Shown: positions 1-5,227 of the stretch, piece after piece | Position numbering within the stretch: the first letter of the stretch is position 1 | Layout of the letters: each line of letters starts with the position of its first letter | From: an uncultured Selenomonadales bacterium | Lineage (GTDB): Bacteria > Bacillota_C > Negativicutes > Selenomonadales > Selenomonadaceae | NCBI GenBank assembly: GCA_946407175.1 | Contig: CAMJNB010000084.1 | Coordinates: 1-6,216, forward strand | Length of the DNA stretch: 6,216 nucleotides | Direction of reading: 5' to 3' | Program-made: the position numbers and the translations under genes | Notes under the pieces: generated by a model | Databases searched by the model: none | What the model was told of the DNA's origin: nothing | What the model saw: the letters and a program-made list of their open reading frames with translations, nothing else

Positions 1-162
1 CATCGGCACTTTCATTAAAATTGCCGCGATTAACAACACCAACGCGCCGCTTGCAAATCTGTACGTGACGAATAAAACCGGCGGGAAGTAAAGGTTAGCC
101 GTTTTCATAACGACCCAGTTCATGCCCCATATCAGCCAAATGAATGACAATGCTCTAAACAT
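1..162 (-). CDS. EamA/DMT-family transporter, N-terminal fragment (runs off the left edge)
   Basis: The open frame starts at ATG 162-160 and continues to base 1 without a stop, giving 54 residues of a longer protein. It begins MFRALSFIWLIWGMNWVVMK and continues with a proline pair (residues 27-28), an Arg at 35 and a hydrophobic run to the edge. The pattern W-G-x-N near residue 12, then K, PP and R followed by an Ala/Leu-rich helix, is typical of the first two membrane helices of EamA-domain drug/metabolite transporters. Full members usually have about 10 helices and 280-310 residues, so roughly a fifth is visible. An AAGGT ribosome binding site lies about 8 bases upstream of the ATG. The gene has its own promoter and is separated from the upstream operon by a terminator. 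The substrate cannot be told: the family exports amino acids, metabolites or drugs. Confidence 0.8.
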   Translation of the reverse strand, partial: MFRALSFIWLIWGMNWVVMKTANLYFPPVLFVTYRFASGALVLLIAAILMKVPM

Positions 163-194
163 TTTCTGTACCTTCTGACGTAAAAAATTTTTAA

Positions 195-222
195 GTTATA
201 GCGATTGAGTTATACTGATTGA
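195..222 (-). repeat. Tandem 14-base direct repeat at the transporter transcription start
   Basis: Two adjacent 14-base units, 195-208 and 209-222, match at 12 of 14 positions; on the minus strand they read TCAATCGCTATAAC and TCAATCAGTATAAC. They begin a few bases downstream of the predicted -10 box, so they cover the likely transcription start and early leader of the transporter gene. Possible roles are a regulator operator or extra weak -10 elements, because each unit ends in TATAAC. The repeat is seen directly; any regulatory role is inferred. Confidence 0.6.
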
Positions 223-225
223 AAA

Positions 226-253
226 ATTATATCCGCAAAAAAATTTTTTACAA
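226..253 (-). promoter_or_regulatory. Sigma-70-type promoter for the EamA transporter gene
   Basis: On the minus strand there is a perfect TATAAT (-10) at 231-226 and a TTGTAA (-35, 4 of 6 matches to TTGACA) at 253-248, separated by 16 bases that are mostly A and T. Transcription would start near 219, giving a leader of about 55 bases before the ATG at 162. It lies directly after the terminator of the upstream operon, where a new promoter is expected. Confidence 0.65.
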
Positions 254-273
254 TGAAGTTTACGCCGAAAATT

Positions 274-307
274 AAAAAAGCGCCCGTGAATTGCTGACGC
301 CTTTTTT
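274..307 (-). terminator. Probable Rho-independent terminator of the operon ending in the ChW-repeat gene
   Basis: On the minus strand GCGTC (300-296) can pair with GGCGC (284-280), including one G-T wobble, around an 11-base loop. It is followed by six T (279-274). An A-tract (307-302) can extend the stem against the T-tract with one bulged G (301). On the plus strand the wobble becomes a C-A mismatch, so the minus orientation is favoured. It lies about 40 bases after the stop codon of the ChW-repeat gene and before the next promoter. The GC core is short, so its strength is uncertain. Confidence 0.55.
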
Positions 308-343
308 TGAGAAATATTTTTTCAAGACTAAAATTTTTTAAGA

Positions 344-895
344 TTAAATGACTTCCAAACCAGGCTGAACTTTTTCGTAGTAAGCCTTACCGCCGCGCTC
401 CACCTTCGTACCTTTCGGCACAATTTGAATTTGAATAGCCTCAAGCCGCAAGCCCGCGCCGGCAGTTCCTGCGGGTTCACCGTTAGCCGCCCAACCTAGC
501 CAGCCGCCGTTTTCCACGTGCGCTCTGTAGTAAATGTCCAAAACCTTTGAATACGGCTCAACAAATTTTATTCTGATAGCCTCAAGGCGCAAATCTTTTC
601 CCGTCGTACCTGCGACAGCACCGGAATTTTTCCAACCCTGCCAGCCGATATTTTGAACGTGCGCGTTGTACTGAATCATATTCGTGGTGCCGTCCATGCA
701 GTTTATCAAAAGCGCTTCAAGGCGTTTGGCTTGACCGGTAGTACCTGCGACTTTACCGTTGCCAACCGCTTTTTGCCAGCCGATGCCTTGCACGTAAGCT
801 TGAAAGTTTAAATGAACAGTTCGAGTTTCGGCAAAGACAACCTGCGCGGTTAGGATTAAAACCAATGCTGATATTAAGGTAAAAATTTTTTTCAC
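344..895 (-). CDS. Secreted protein with three ChW repeats
   Basis: This is a 183-residue exported protein. Residues 1-22 are a clear Sec signal peptide: MKK, a hydrophobic core, then VFA before the likely cleavage site. The rest is three ChW (clostridial hydrophobic, conserved W) repeats at about 29-66, 74-111 and 121-158. Each carries a V-x-x-x-GW motif, then AGT-(T/A)-G and RLEA. Repeats 2 and 3 have the full GWxGW pair (W85/W88, W132/W135); repeat 1 keeps W40 but has Ala at 43. The tail (159-183) has no recognisable anchor or LPxTG motif. ChW domains are known from extracellular Firmicutes proteins, often with enzymes or adhesion modules; here there is no such partner. The start is GTG at 895: GGGG at 907-904 lies 8 bases upstream, and the alternative GTG at 904 overlaps it. 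It is the last gene before the terminator. Its ligand is unknown; carbohydrate or cell-surface binding is inference. Confidence 0.85.
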   Translation of the reverse strand: MKKIFTLISALVLILTAQVVFAETRTVHLNFQAYVQGIGWQKAVGNGKVAGTTGQAKRLEALLINCMDGTTNMIQYNAHVQNIGWQGWKNSGAVAGTTGKDLRLEAIRIKFVEPYSKVLDIYYRAHVENGGWLGWAANGEPAGTAGAGLRLEAIQIQIVPKGTKVERGGKAYYEKVQPGLEVI

Positions 896-907
896 ATCAT
901 TCACCCC

Positions 908-950
908 GTTTGGTAGCTGTTAGCTTGTAACCTGTAGCTTGTAGCCAAAA
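908..950. repeat. Degenerate 7-base tandem repeat array between hisA and the ChW gene
   Basis: On the plus strand consecutive 7-base units TAGCTGT, TAGCTTG, TAACCTG and TAGCTTG (914-941) are followed by TAGCC. The array is bounded by GTTTGG (908-913) and CCAAAAC (944-950), which are imperfect inverted copies of each other. It belongs to the same family as the arrays at 1728-1756, 3322-3362 and 5165-5227. It ends directly next to the ribosome binding site of the ChW gene. No function can be assigned. Confidence 0.7.
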
Positions 951-964
951 CTCTCATCATTCAT

Positions 965-992
965 TCTTAATTCTTAATCCTTAATTCTTAAT
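965..992. repeat. TCTTAAT 7-base tandem repeat overlapping the hisA stop codon
   Basis: Four consecutive units, TCTTAAT, TCTTAAT, CCTTAAT and TCTTAAT (plus strand), fill this stretch with one mismatch. The last base is shared with the TAA stop codon of hisA (994-992). The unit differs from the AGCTTNN family next to it but has the same period of seven. Confidence 0.75.
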
Positions 993-1714
993 TACCTTGC
1001 CACTTCGACGGCTTCGCCTAAATCGATTATACCTTCATAAATCGCCTTGCCGATAACGCAACCGATAACGCCGTCACGCTCATGAGATTTCAGCGCCAAA
1101 ATGTCATCAATGGATCTCACGCCGCCCGACGCTATTACGGACAAGCCGGATTTACACGCCATTTGAACAACCTTTTCAACGTTGGCACCGGCAAGCGTAC
1201 CGTCACGCGATATATCAGTATAAATTATCGTCGTAATGCCGCAGTCACCGATACGCGCGGCAAGTTCCTCCGCCTCAAGTCTGCCTGAATTTCCCCAGCC
1301 GTCAATTTCGACAACGCCGCCCCTTGCGTCAATCGCGGCAATTACTCTTTCGCCAAATTCAGTTGCCGCTTGCCGTACAAAGTTGGGATTATCAACCGCT
1401 GACGTTCCCAAAACCACGCGCTGTACGCCGATATCAAGCAACATTTCAATTTCTTCCATTGAACGAATGCCGCCGCCGACTTCAATGGGAATTTGGATAT
1501 TTTCCAAAATTTTTTTAATCGTGAAGATATTCATGGGATGACCGACTTTGGCGCCGTCCAAATCTACCACGTGAAGATATTGTGCGCCTGCGTCTTGCAT
1601 TTCAAGCGCTGTATCTTCTGGGTAGTTTGAATAGTTAAATTCACGCGCAAAATCCCCCTGCGTAAGGCGGACACAGTGACCGCCGCGAATATCTATCGCA
1701 GGTAAAATTATCAA
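992..1714 (-). CDS. hisA: 1-(5-phosphoribosyl)-5-[(5-phosphoribosylamino)methylideneamino]imidazole-4-carboxamide isomerase (HisA)
   Basis: HisA catalyses the fourth step of histidine biosynthesis, the Amadori isomerisation of ProFAR to PRFAR, in the cytoplasm. The 240-residue (beta/alpha)8 barrel has normal length. It opens with IILPAIDIRGG, with catalytic Asp8. It carries DLDGA (51-55), the phosphate-binding GGGIR (80-84), AAIDARGG with the second catalytic Asp129, YTDISRDGTLAG (165-176) and ASGGVRS (195-201). I chose TTG at 1714 as the start. It gives the family's usual N-terminus and sits 8 bases from GGAGG (1728-1724). The longer frame from GTG 1723 overlaps that Shine-Dalgarno sequence. 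hisH lies 46 bases upstream, separated by a repeat array. Its usual neighbour hisF does not follow; the next gene is the unrelated ChW protein. Confidence 0.95.
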   Translation of the reverse strand: MIILPAIDIRGGHCVRLTQGDFAREFNYSNYPEDTALEMQDAGAQYLHVVDLDGAKVGHPMNIFTIKKILENIQIPIEVGGGIRSMEEIEMLLDIGVQRVVLGTSAVDNPNFVRQAATEFGERVIAAIDARGGVVEIDGWGNSGRLEAEELAARIGDCGITTIIYTDISRDGTLAGANVEKVVQMACKSGLSVIASGGVRSIDDILALKSHERDGVIGCVIGKAIYEGIIDLGEAVEVAR

Positions 1715-1727
1715 TTTCAACACCTCC

Positions 1728-1756
1728 GTTTGGAGCTTAGAGCTTTCAGCTTGCAG
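1728..1756. repeat. AGCTTNN 7-base tandem array between hisH and hisA
   Basis: GTTTGG (1728-1733) is followed by three 7-base units, AGCTTAG, AGCTTTC and AGCTTGC (1734-1754, plus strand), and then AG. The array occupies most of the 46-base gap between hisH and hisA and abuts the hisA Shine-Dalgarno sequence. It shares the GTTTGG border with the array at 908-950. Confidence 0.7.
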
Positions 1757-1760
1757 GATT

Positions 1761-2384
1761 TTAAAAATCTACAAAATTTTTCAAGACCTGCAATCCTACA
1801 TCGCCTGACTTTTCCGGATGAAACTGCGTAGCAAAAATATTTTCGTACTCAACCGCCGCAGTAATATTTTCGCCGTAAAAGGTTCGCGCCGCAACTAGAT
1901 TTTCGTCCTGCGGTACAGCGTGATAGCTGTGAACGAAGTAAAAGTACGGCTCCGCATTAAGGTTCGACATAAATTTTGACGCGCCGAATTTTTTAAAACT
2001 CTTGCCGCCGACCTTTACAAAGTTCCAACCCATATGCGGAATTTTCAAGCCGTCCGCGCAGATTTTTTTCACCGTGCCTTTAAATATGCCCAGTCCCTTA
2101 ACGTCCGGCGATTCTTCGCTTGACTCAAACAAAATCTGAAGTCCCACGCAAATTCCGAAAAGCGGCTTTTTCTTTTCAACCTGCTTAAGTATCGTAGGAA
2201 TTAAACCGGTAGCCTCAAGATTTTTCATGCAGTCACCGAATGCGCCGACGCCCGGTAAAATCAATTTATCGGCAACTTCCAAATCCTGCTCATCGTCCGT
2301 AACAATAACGTCACCGCCGACTGCCGCAACCGCCTTTTCGACGCTGTACAAATTGCCTACGCCGTAATCAATTATAGCAATCAT
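1761..2384 (-). CDS. hisH: Imidazole glycerol phosphate synthase, glutamine amidotransferase subunit (HisH)
   Basis: HisH hydrolyses glutamine and channels ammonia to HisF, which converts PRFAR to imidazole glycerol phosphate and AICAR. The 207-residue class I glutamine amidotransferase has normal length. It has IIDYGVGNLYSV at the N-terminus, the oxyanion-loop motif PGVGAFG (44-50) and the nucleophile Cys79 in GICVGLQILF. HMGWN (117-121) and YFVHSY (149-154) follow, and FHPEKSG (188-194) supplies His189 and Glu191 of the triad. All catalytic residues are present. It follows sucD by 12 bases with an overlapping ribosome binding site, so it is probably co-translated with sucCD. Its obligate partner hisF is not visible in this window and must be encoded elsewhere. 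Confidence 0.96.
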   Translation of the reverse strand: MIAIIDYGVGNLYSVEKAVAAVGGDVIVTDDEQDLEVADKLILPGVGAFGDCMKNLEATGLIPTILKQVEKKKPLFGICVGLQILFESSEESPDVKGLGIFKGTVKKICADGLKIPHMGWNFVKVGGKSFKKFGASKFMSNLNAEPYFYFVHSYHAVPQDENLVAARTFYGENITAAVEYENIFATQFHPEKSGDVGLQVLKNFVDF

Positions 2385-2392
2385 TGTACGCT

Positions 2393-2399
2393 ACCTTTA
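2393..2399 (-). promoter_or_regulatory. hisH ribosome binding site overlapping the sucD stop codon
   Basis: On the minus strand the sucD stop TAA (2399-2397) runs straight into AGGT, forming TAAAGGT. It ends 8 bases from the hisH ATG (2384). A ribosome terminating on sucD would cover this site, so translation of hisH is likely coupled to sucD. The coupling is inferred from the spacing. Confidence 0.7.
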
Positions 2400-3302
2400 G
2401 CAGGTGTGACAAACTTCATAAATTCCCGCGCGTTTCAAAGTATTTACAACCGTGTCACCGATATGCGCAACAGTATCAGCAACTTCAATGCCTACCGCGT
2501 TAAGAGCTTTAATCTTGTCAGCCGCAGTACCTTTGCCGCCGGAAATAATCGCGCCTGCGTGTCCCATACGTTTACCCTTCGGTGCTTGACGACCTGCGAT
2601 AAATGCCGCAACGGGTTTTTCAGGCATATTCTCTGCAATCCATTTCGCCGCGTCTTCTTCAGCACTGCCGCCAATTTCGCCAATCATAAGTATCGCCTTA
2701 GTGTCATCGTCCGCCTTGAAAAGTTTCAGCGCGTCAATGAAGTCAATGCCTTTAACGGGGTCGCCGCCGATACCTATCGCCGTAGTTTGACCGATACCCG
2801 CCGCAGTAAGTTGGAATGTCGCCTCGTAAGTCAAAGTTCCCGACCTTGAAATTACGCCGACATGACCTTTTCTGTGAATGTAGCCGGGAATAATGCCGAG
2901 CTTGCATTCGTCCGTTGTCAAAATGCCGGGACAGTTGGGTCCGATTAACTTCGTCTTTCTACCTGCCATGTAACGACGAACTTTCACCATGTCAAGTACC
3001 GGAATATGCTCCGTAATGCAAACGACTAAATCCAAATCGGCGTTGACCGCCTCCAAAATTGAATCTGCCGCAAAACGCGCAGGAACGTAGACAACAGAGG
3101 CAGTTGCACCGGTAGCTTTCACGGCGTCCGCAACGGTGTTGAAAACCGGTACGCCTTCGACCTGCTGACCTGCTTTGCCGGGCGTGACGCCGCCGACAAT
3201 CTTTGTGCCGTAGTCAAGCATTTGTTTTGTGTGGAAAGTTGCCGCCTTGCCGGTAATTCCCTGCACTATGACTTTTGTATCTTTATTTACTAAAATTCCC
3301 AT
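2397..3302 (-). CDS. sucD: Succinate-CoA ligase (ADP/GDP-forming), alpha subunit
   Basis: This is the alpha subunit of succinyl-CoA synthetase, which interconverts succinyl-CoA plus ADP (or GDP) and phosphate with succinate, CoA and ATP (or GTP). In a fermenting anaerobe it would serve the succinate/propionate route or a partial TCA cycle. The 301 residues match the family length. The CoA-binding Rossmann domain starts with [15 protein letters not shown] (11-25) and has GGVTPGKAG (37-45). GPNCPG (121-126) and the central ligase motif SRSGTLTYE (152-160) follow. The phospho-histidine is His248 in [16 protein letters not shown]. The C-terminus ends in an unusual CHTC. AAGGA lies about 10 bases before the ATG. 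The gap to sucC is 69 bases and carries a repeat array, wider than the near-contact common for sucCD pairs. Confidence 0.97.
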   Translation of the reverse strand: MGILVNKDTKVIVQGITGKAATFHTKQMLDYGTKIVGGVTPGKAGQQVEGVPVFNTVADAVKATGATASVVYVPARFAADSILEAVNADLDLVVCITEHIPVLDMVKVRRYMAGRKTKLIGPNCPGILTTDECKLGIIPGYIHRKGHVGVISRSGTLTYEATFQLTAAGIGQTTAIGIGGDPVKGIDFIDALKLFKADDDTKAILMIGEIGGSAEEDAAKWIAENMPEKPVAAFIAGRQAPKGKRMGHAGAIISGGKGTAADKIKALNAVGIEVADTVAHIGDTVVNTLKRAGIYEVCHTC

Positions 3303-3321
3303 AGAAATTTTTCCTTTCGTA

Positions 3322-3362
3322 GTTTAGCTTGGAGCTTAGAGCTTGGAGCTTTCAGCTTACAG
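3322..3362. repeat. AGCTTNN 7-base tandem array between sucC and sucD
   Basis: Five uninterrupted 7-base units, AGCTTGG, AGCTTAG, AGCTTGG, AGCTTTC and AGCTTAC (3326-3360, plus strand), are preceded by GTTT (3322-3325) and followed by AG. This is the longest one-orientation run of the family here, and it fills most of the 69-base sucC-sucD gap. Confidence 0.75.
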
Positions 3363-3371
3363 AATCAATTC

Positions 3372-4565
3372 TTATTTATTTTCAGCGTCTTTAACGAGCT
3401 TAACAATTTTTTCGGCGCCGCCTTCCATTGTCTCGGAAACCATAACATTTCCAATCGCCGCGTCCTGTAACATCTTGCGTGCAATGTCAACGTTGGTACC
3501 TTCAAGACGTACCACGACCGGTACGGGGAAGGGCTTGCCTTCGCCTGCAATAATTTTCGCCGCGTCAATCAAACCTTTTGCAATGTTGTCGCATTTAACA
3601 ATGCCGCCGAAAATGTTCACGAAAATGCCTTTAGCCTGTCCGCCGTCAAGCATAATTTGAAAAGCTTCAGCCGTAGTTTCTGGAGTCGCCGCGCCGCCTA
3701 CGTCGAGGAAGTTTGCAGGTGAGCCGCCGTAAAATTTTATAATGTCAACCGTCGCCATTGCAAGACCCGCGCCGTTTACCATACAAGCAACGTCGCCGCC
3801 CAAATTGACGTAGTTCAAATCTGATTTTGTCGCACGAAGTTCCTTTGCATCTTCTTCTGTCTCGTCGCGCAGTTCAACAATGTCGGGGTGACGGAAAAGC
3901 GCACTGTCGTCAAAATTAAGTTTCGCGTCAAGAGCTATTACGTCATCTTCCTTCGTCAACACCAGCGGATTAATTTCAACCTGCGAACAATCCTTGCCGA
4001 TAAATGCAGCATAAAGTTTCAGCATAAGCGCGGACGCCTTGCGAATTGCGGCGGGCGGGAAGTTCAGAGCGTATGCCATGCGTGTTGCTTGGAAAGGTGC
4101 AAGACCGATTACGGGGTCGATATACTCTTTAAAAATTTTTTCCGGCGTTTCAGCGGCAACTTTTTCAATTTCCACGCCGCCTTCAGAACTTGCCATCATT
4201 ACAACCTGCGCGGTTTGTCTGTCAATTACAAAGCTGAGATAATATTCTTTCGCAATGTTGGAGCCTTCCTCAATTAAAAGGCGATTGACTTTCTTGCCTT
4301 CGGGACCGGTTTGGTGAGTGACTAAAGTTTTGCCGAGAAGTTCGGTAGCGTAAACTTTCACGTCGTCAAGATTTTTAGCGAGCTTGACGCCACCTGCCTT
4401 GCCGCGACCGCCTGCGTGAATTTGCGCTTTAACTACCATGACGGGACTGTTAAGAGTTTTTGCAACTTCTACAGCCTCGTCAACGCTGAAAGCCGCCTTA
4501 CCTTTCGGCACTGCGACGCCGTAGCTTCTCAAAATCTCCTTACTCTGATATTCGTGAATGTTCAT
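3372..4565 (-). CDS. sucC: Succinate-CoA ligase (ADP/GDP-forming), beta subunit
   Basis: This is the beta subunit of succinyl-CoA synthetase; it carries the ATP-grasp nucleotide site and works as a complex with the SucD product encoded next to it. The 397 residues are slightly longer than the E. coli protein (388). It starts with the family-typical [12 protein letters not shown]. The ATP-grasp domain shows [17 protein letters not shown] (44-60). The metal-binding EINP (Asn199) and DAKLNFDD (Asp213) occupy the expected positions. The C-terminal domain has [10 protein letters not shown] (261-270), [10 protein letters not shown] (285-294) and [15 protein letters not shown] (315-329). ATG 4565 is the only sensible start: an in-frame TAG lies within the upstream hairpin and no start codon lies between. 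There is no ribosome binding site directly before it; the nearest, GGAGGTGA, is 45 bases upstream across a hairpin. Confidence 0.97.
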   Translation of the reverse strand: MNIHEYQSKEILRSYGVAVPKGKAAFSVDEAVEVAKTLNSPVMVVKAQIHAGGRGKAGGVKLAKNLDDVKVYATELLGKTLVTHQTGPEGKKVNRLLIEEGSNIAKEYYLSFVIDRQTAQVVMMASSEGGVEIEKVAAETPEKIFKEYIDPVIGLAPFQATRMAYALNFPPAAIRKASALMLKLYAAFIGKDCSQVEINPLVLTKEDDVIALDAKLNFDDSALFRHPDIVELRDETEEDAKELRATKSDLNYVNLGGDVACMVNGAGLAMATVDIIKFYGGSPANFLDVGGAATPETTAEAFQIMLDGGQAKGIFVNIFGGIVKCDNIAKGLIDAAKIIAGEGKPFPVPVVVRLEGTNVDIARKMLQDAAIGNVMVSETMEGGAEKIVKLVKDAENK

Positions 4566-4609
4566 AAAAAAAACGCAAGCTTGCCGTAATTTCTACGGTG
4601 CAAACTTGC
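4566..4609 (-). terminator. Terminator-like hairpin plus T8 ending at the sucC start codon
   Basis: On the minus strand 4609-4594 pairs with 4588-4575: nine pairs (one G-T), a two-base CA bulge (4600-4599), five further pairs, and a five-base GAAAT loop. After one G (4574) come eight T (4573-4566), and the sucC ATG follows at once. This has the form of an intrinsic terminator for carD, whose stop is 20 bases upstream. Its placement between a strong Shine-Dalgarno sequence and the ATG means it may instead, or also, control sucC expression. The fold was worked out by hand; the function is inferred. Confidence 0.65.
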
Positions 4610-4610
4610 T

Positions 4611-4618
4611 TCACCTCC
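4611..4618 (-). promoter_or_regulatory. Strong Shine-Dalgarno sequence displaced from the sucC ATG
   Basis: GGAGGTGA on the minus strand is a near-perfect anti-16S match, yet 45 bases separate it from the sucC ATG. If the intervening 35-base hairpin folds, only 10 unpaired bases remain between the two, a usable distance. It is also 10 bases from a TTG that opens a 13-codon frame ending in a TGA overlapping the sucC ATG. Confidence 0.6.
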
Positions 4619-4629
4619 AATCAAAATTT

Positions 4630-5142
4630 TTATTCTGCAACTTCTGTTGTATCAGAAATATTTTCGCCTTCAGAAATAATTTTGTCAACCCAGTCAGTCA
4701 CTTCATCAGAATTTTTATCTAGCACATAAACCAATTCGCTGATTAGAATTTGACGTGATAGATCCATTAGCCGCCGTTCGCCGCTTGAAATTTTTTTCTG
4801 TAACTGCTGACGTGTCAAATTTCTTGCAACTGCCGCAACTTCCAAAATGTCGCCTGACTTTAGTCGATCCAATGTCGCGTGAAAGCGTTTGTTCCAACTG
4901 CCTTGTAAAATTTCTGTTTCACCGCGTAAAACTTCTTTCACCGCGTCTAACTGCGATTTATCGATTATTTCACGTAAGCCTATTTCGTCCACATTGTCAA
5001 CGGGCAGCATTAATTTCAGATTTCCCATCGGCAATTCAAGGACGTAATAAGATTGTGTCACGCCGCCGACTTCTTTTTCCTCAACGCCAGTCACTTCACC
5101 GGCACCGTGCATCGGGTAAACAACCTTGTCGCCGATTTTCAT
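4630..5142 (-). CDS. CarD/CdnL-family transcriptional regulator
   Basis: CarD/CdnL proteins bind the RNA polymerase beta subunit and stabilise open promoter complexes, often at rRNA and growth-related genes. The 170 residues fit the family. The N-terminal Tudor-like RNA-polymerase-interaction domain (about 1-60) shows KIGDKVVYPMHGAGEVTGVE followed by YYVLELPMGNLKLMLPVDN. The rest is a helical DNA-binding domain. It includes SWNKRFHATLDRLKSGD (82-98), with Trp83 at the position of the conserved tryptophan that contacts the upstream edge of the -10 region in characterised homologues. A short acidic tail ends the protein. The start ATG follows AGGGGGGTGG, an unusually G-rich ribosome binding site. 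It lies 85 bases after gpsA and 64 bases before sucC. Its targets cannot be told from the sequence. Confidence 0.93.
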   Translation of the reverse strand: MKIGDKVVYPMHGAGEVTGVEEKEVGGVTQSYYVLELPMGNLKLMLPVDNVDEIGLREIIDKSQLDAVKEVLRGETEILQGSWNKRFHATLDRLKSGDILEVAAVARNLTRQQLQKKISSGERRLMDLSRQILISELVYVLDKNSDEVTDWVDKIISEGENISDTTEVAE

Positions 5143-5164
5143 CTACGCCACCCCCCTGAATGAT

Positions 5165-5227
5165 AGCTTACAGCTTAGAGCTTACAGCTTACAGAAGTCC
5201 TGAAAGCTAAAAGCTGTAAGCCAAAAA
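5165..5227. repeat. Palindromic AGCTTNN 7-base repeat array between gpsA and carD
   Basis: Four direct 7-base units, AGCTTAC, AGCTTAG, AGCTTAC and AGCTTAC (5165-5192, plus strand), face three inverted units on the other side of a short spacer. The segments 5166-5187 and 5200-5221 are inverted copies that match at 19 of 22 positions, so the transcript could form a long hairpin with a 12-base loop. The inverted half ends in GCCAAAAAC at the gpsA stop codon, the mirror of the GTTTGG border at 908 and 1728. No T-tract follows on the minus strand, so it does not look like a terminator. Confidence 0.75.

Noticed and set aside
896..904. ChW-gene start at GTG 904
   Set aside because: It overlaps the GGGG ribosome binding site; GTG at 895 has 8-base spacing and yields a standard MKK signal peptide.
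1082..1541. Three overlapping plus-strand open frames opposite hisA
   Set aside because: They lie antisense to a clear hisA, have no recognisable domain, and follow from its codon composition.
1715..1723. hisA start at GTG 1723
   Set aside because: It overlaps the GGAGG Shine-Dalgarno sequence; TTG at 1714 has proper spacing and gives the usual HisA N-terminus.
2406..2849. A 147-codon plus-strand open frame opposite sucD
   Set aside because: sucD is unmistakable on the other strand and the plus-strand product resembles no family.
3322..3362. CRISPR-like array
   Set aside because: The units are 7 bases and contiguous, with no spacers and no cas genes nearby.
3888..4277. Plus-strand open frames opposite sucC
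   Set aside because: Same reasoning: shadows of a well-conserved ATP-grasp gene.
4566..4620. A metabolite riboswitch upstream of sucC
   Set aside because: The region is a single short hairpin with no room for a ligand-binding aptamer and no known riboswitch motif.
4619..4700. A separate sucC promoter inside the end of carD
   Set aside because: AT-rich stretches are present, but no -10/-35 pair with acceptable match and spacing could be found by eye.
4755..5159. A 134-codon plus-strand open frame opposite the carD-family gene
   Set aside because: CarD is well supported in the minus frame with its conserved Trp; the opposite frame is basic and low in recognisable motifs.
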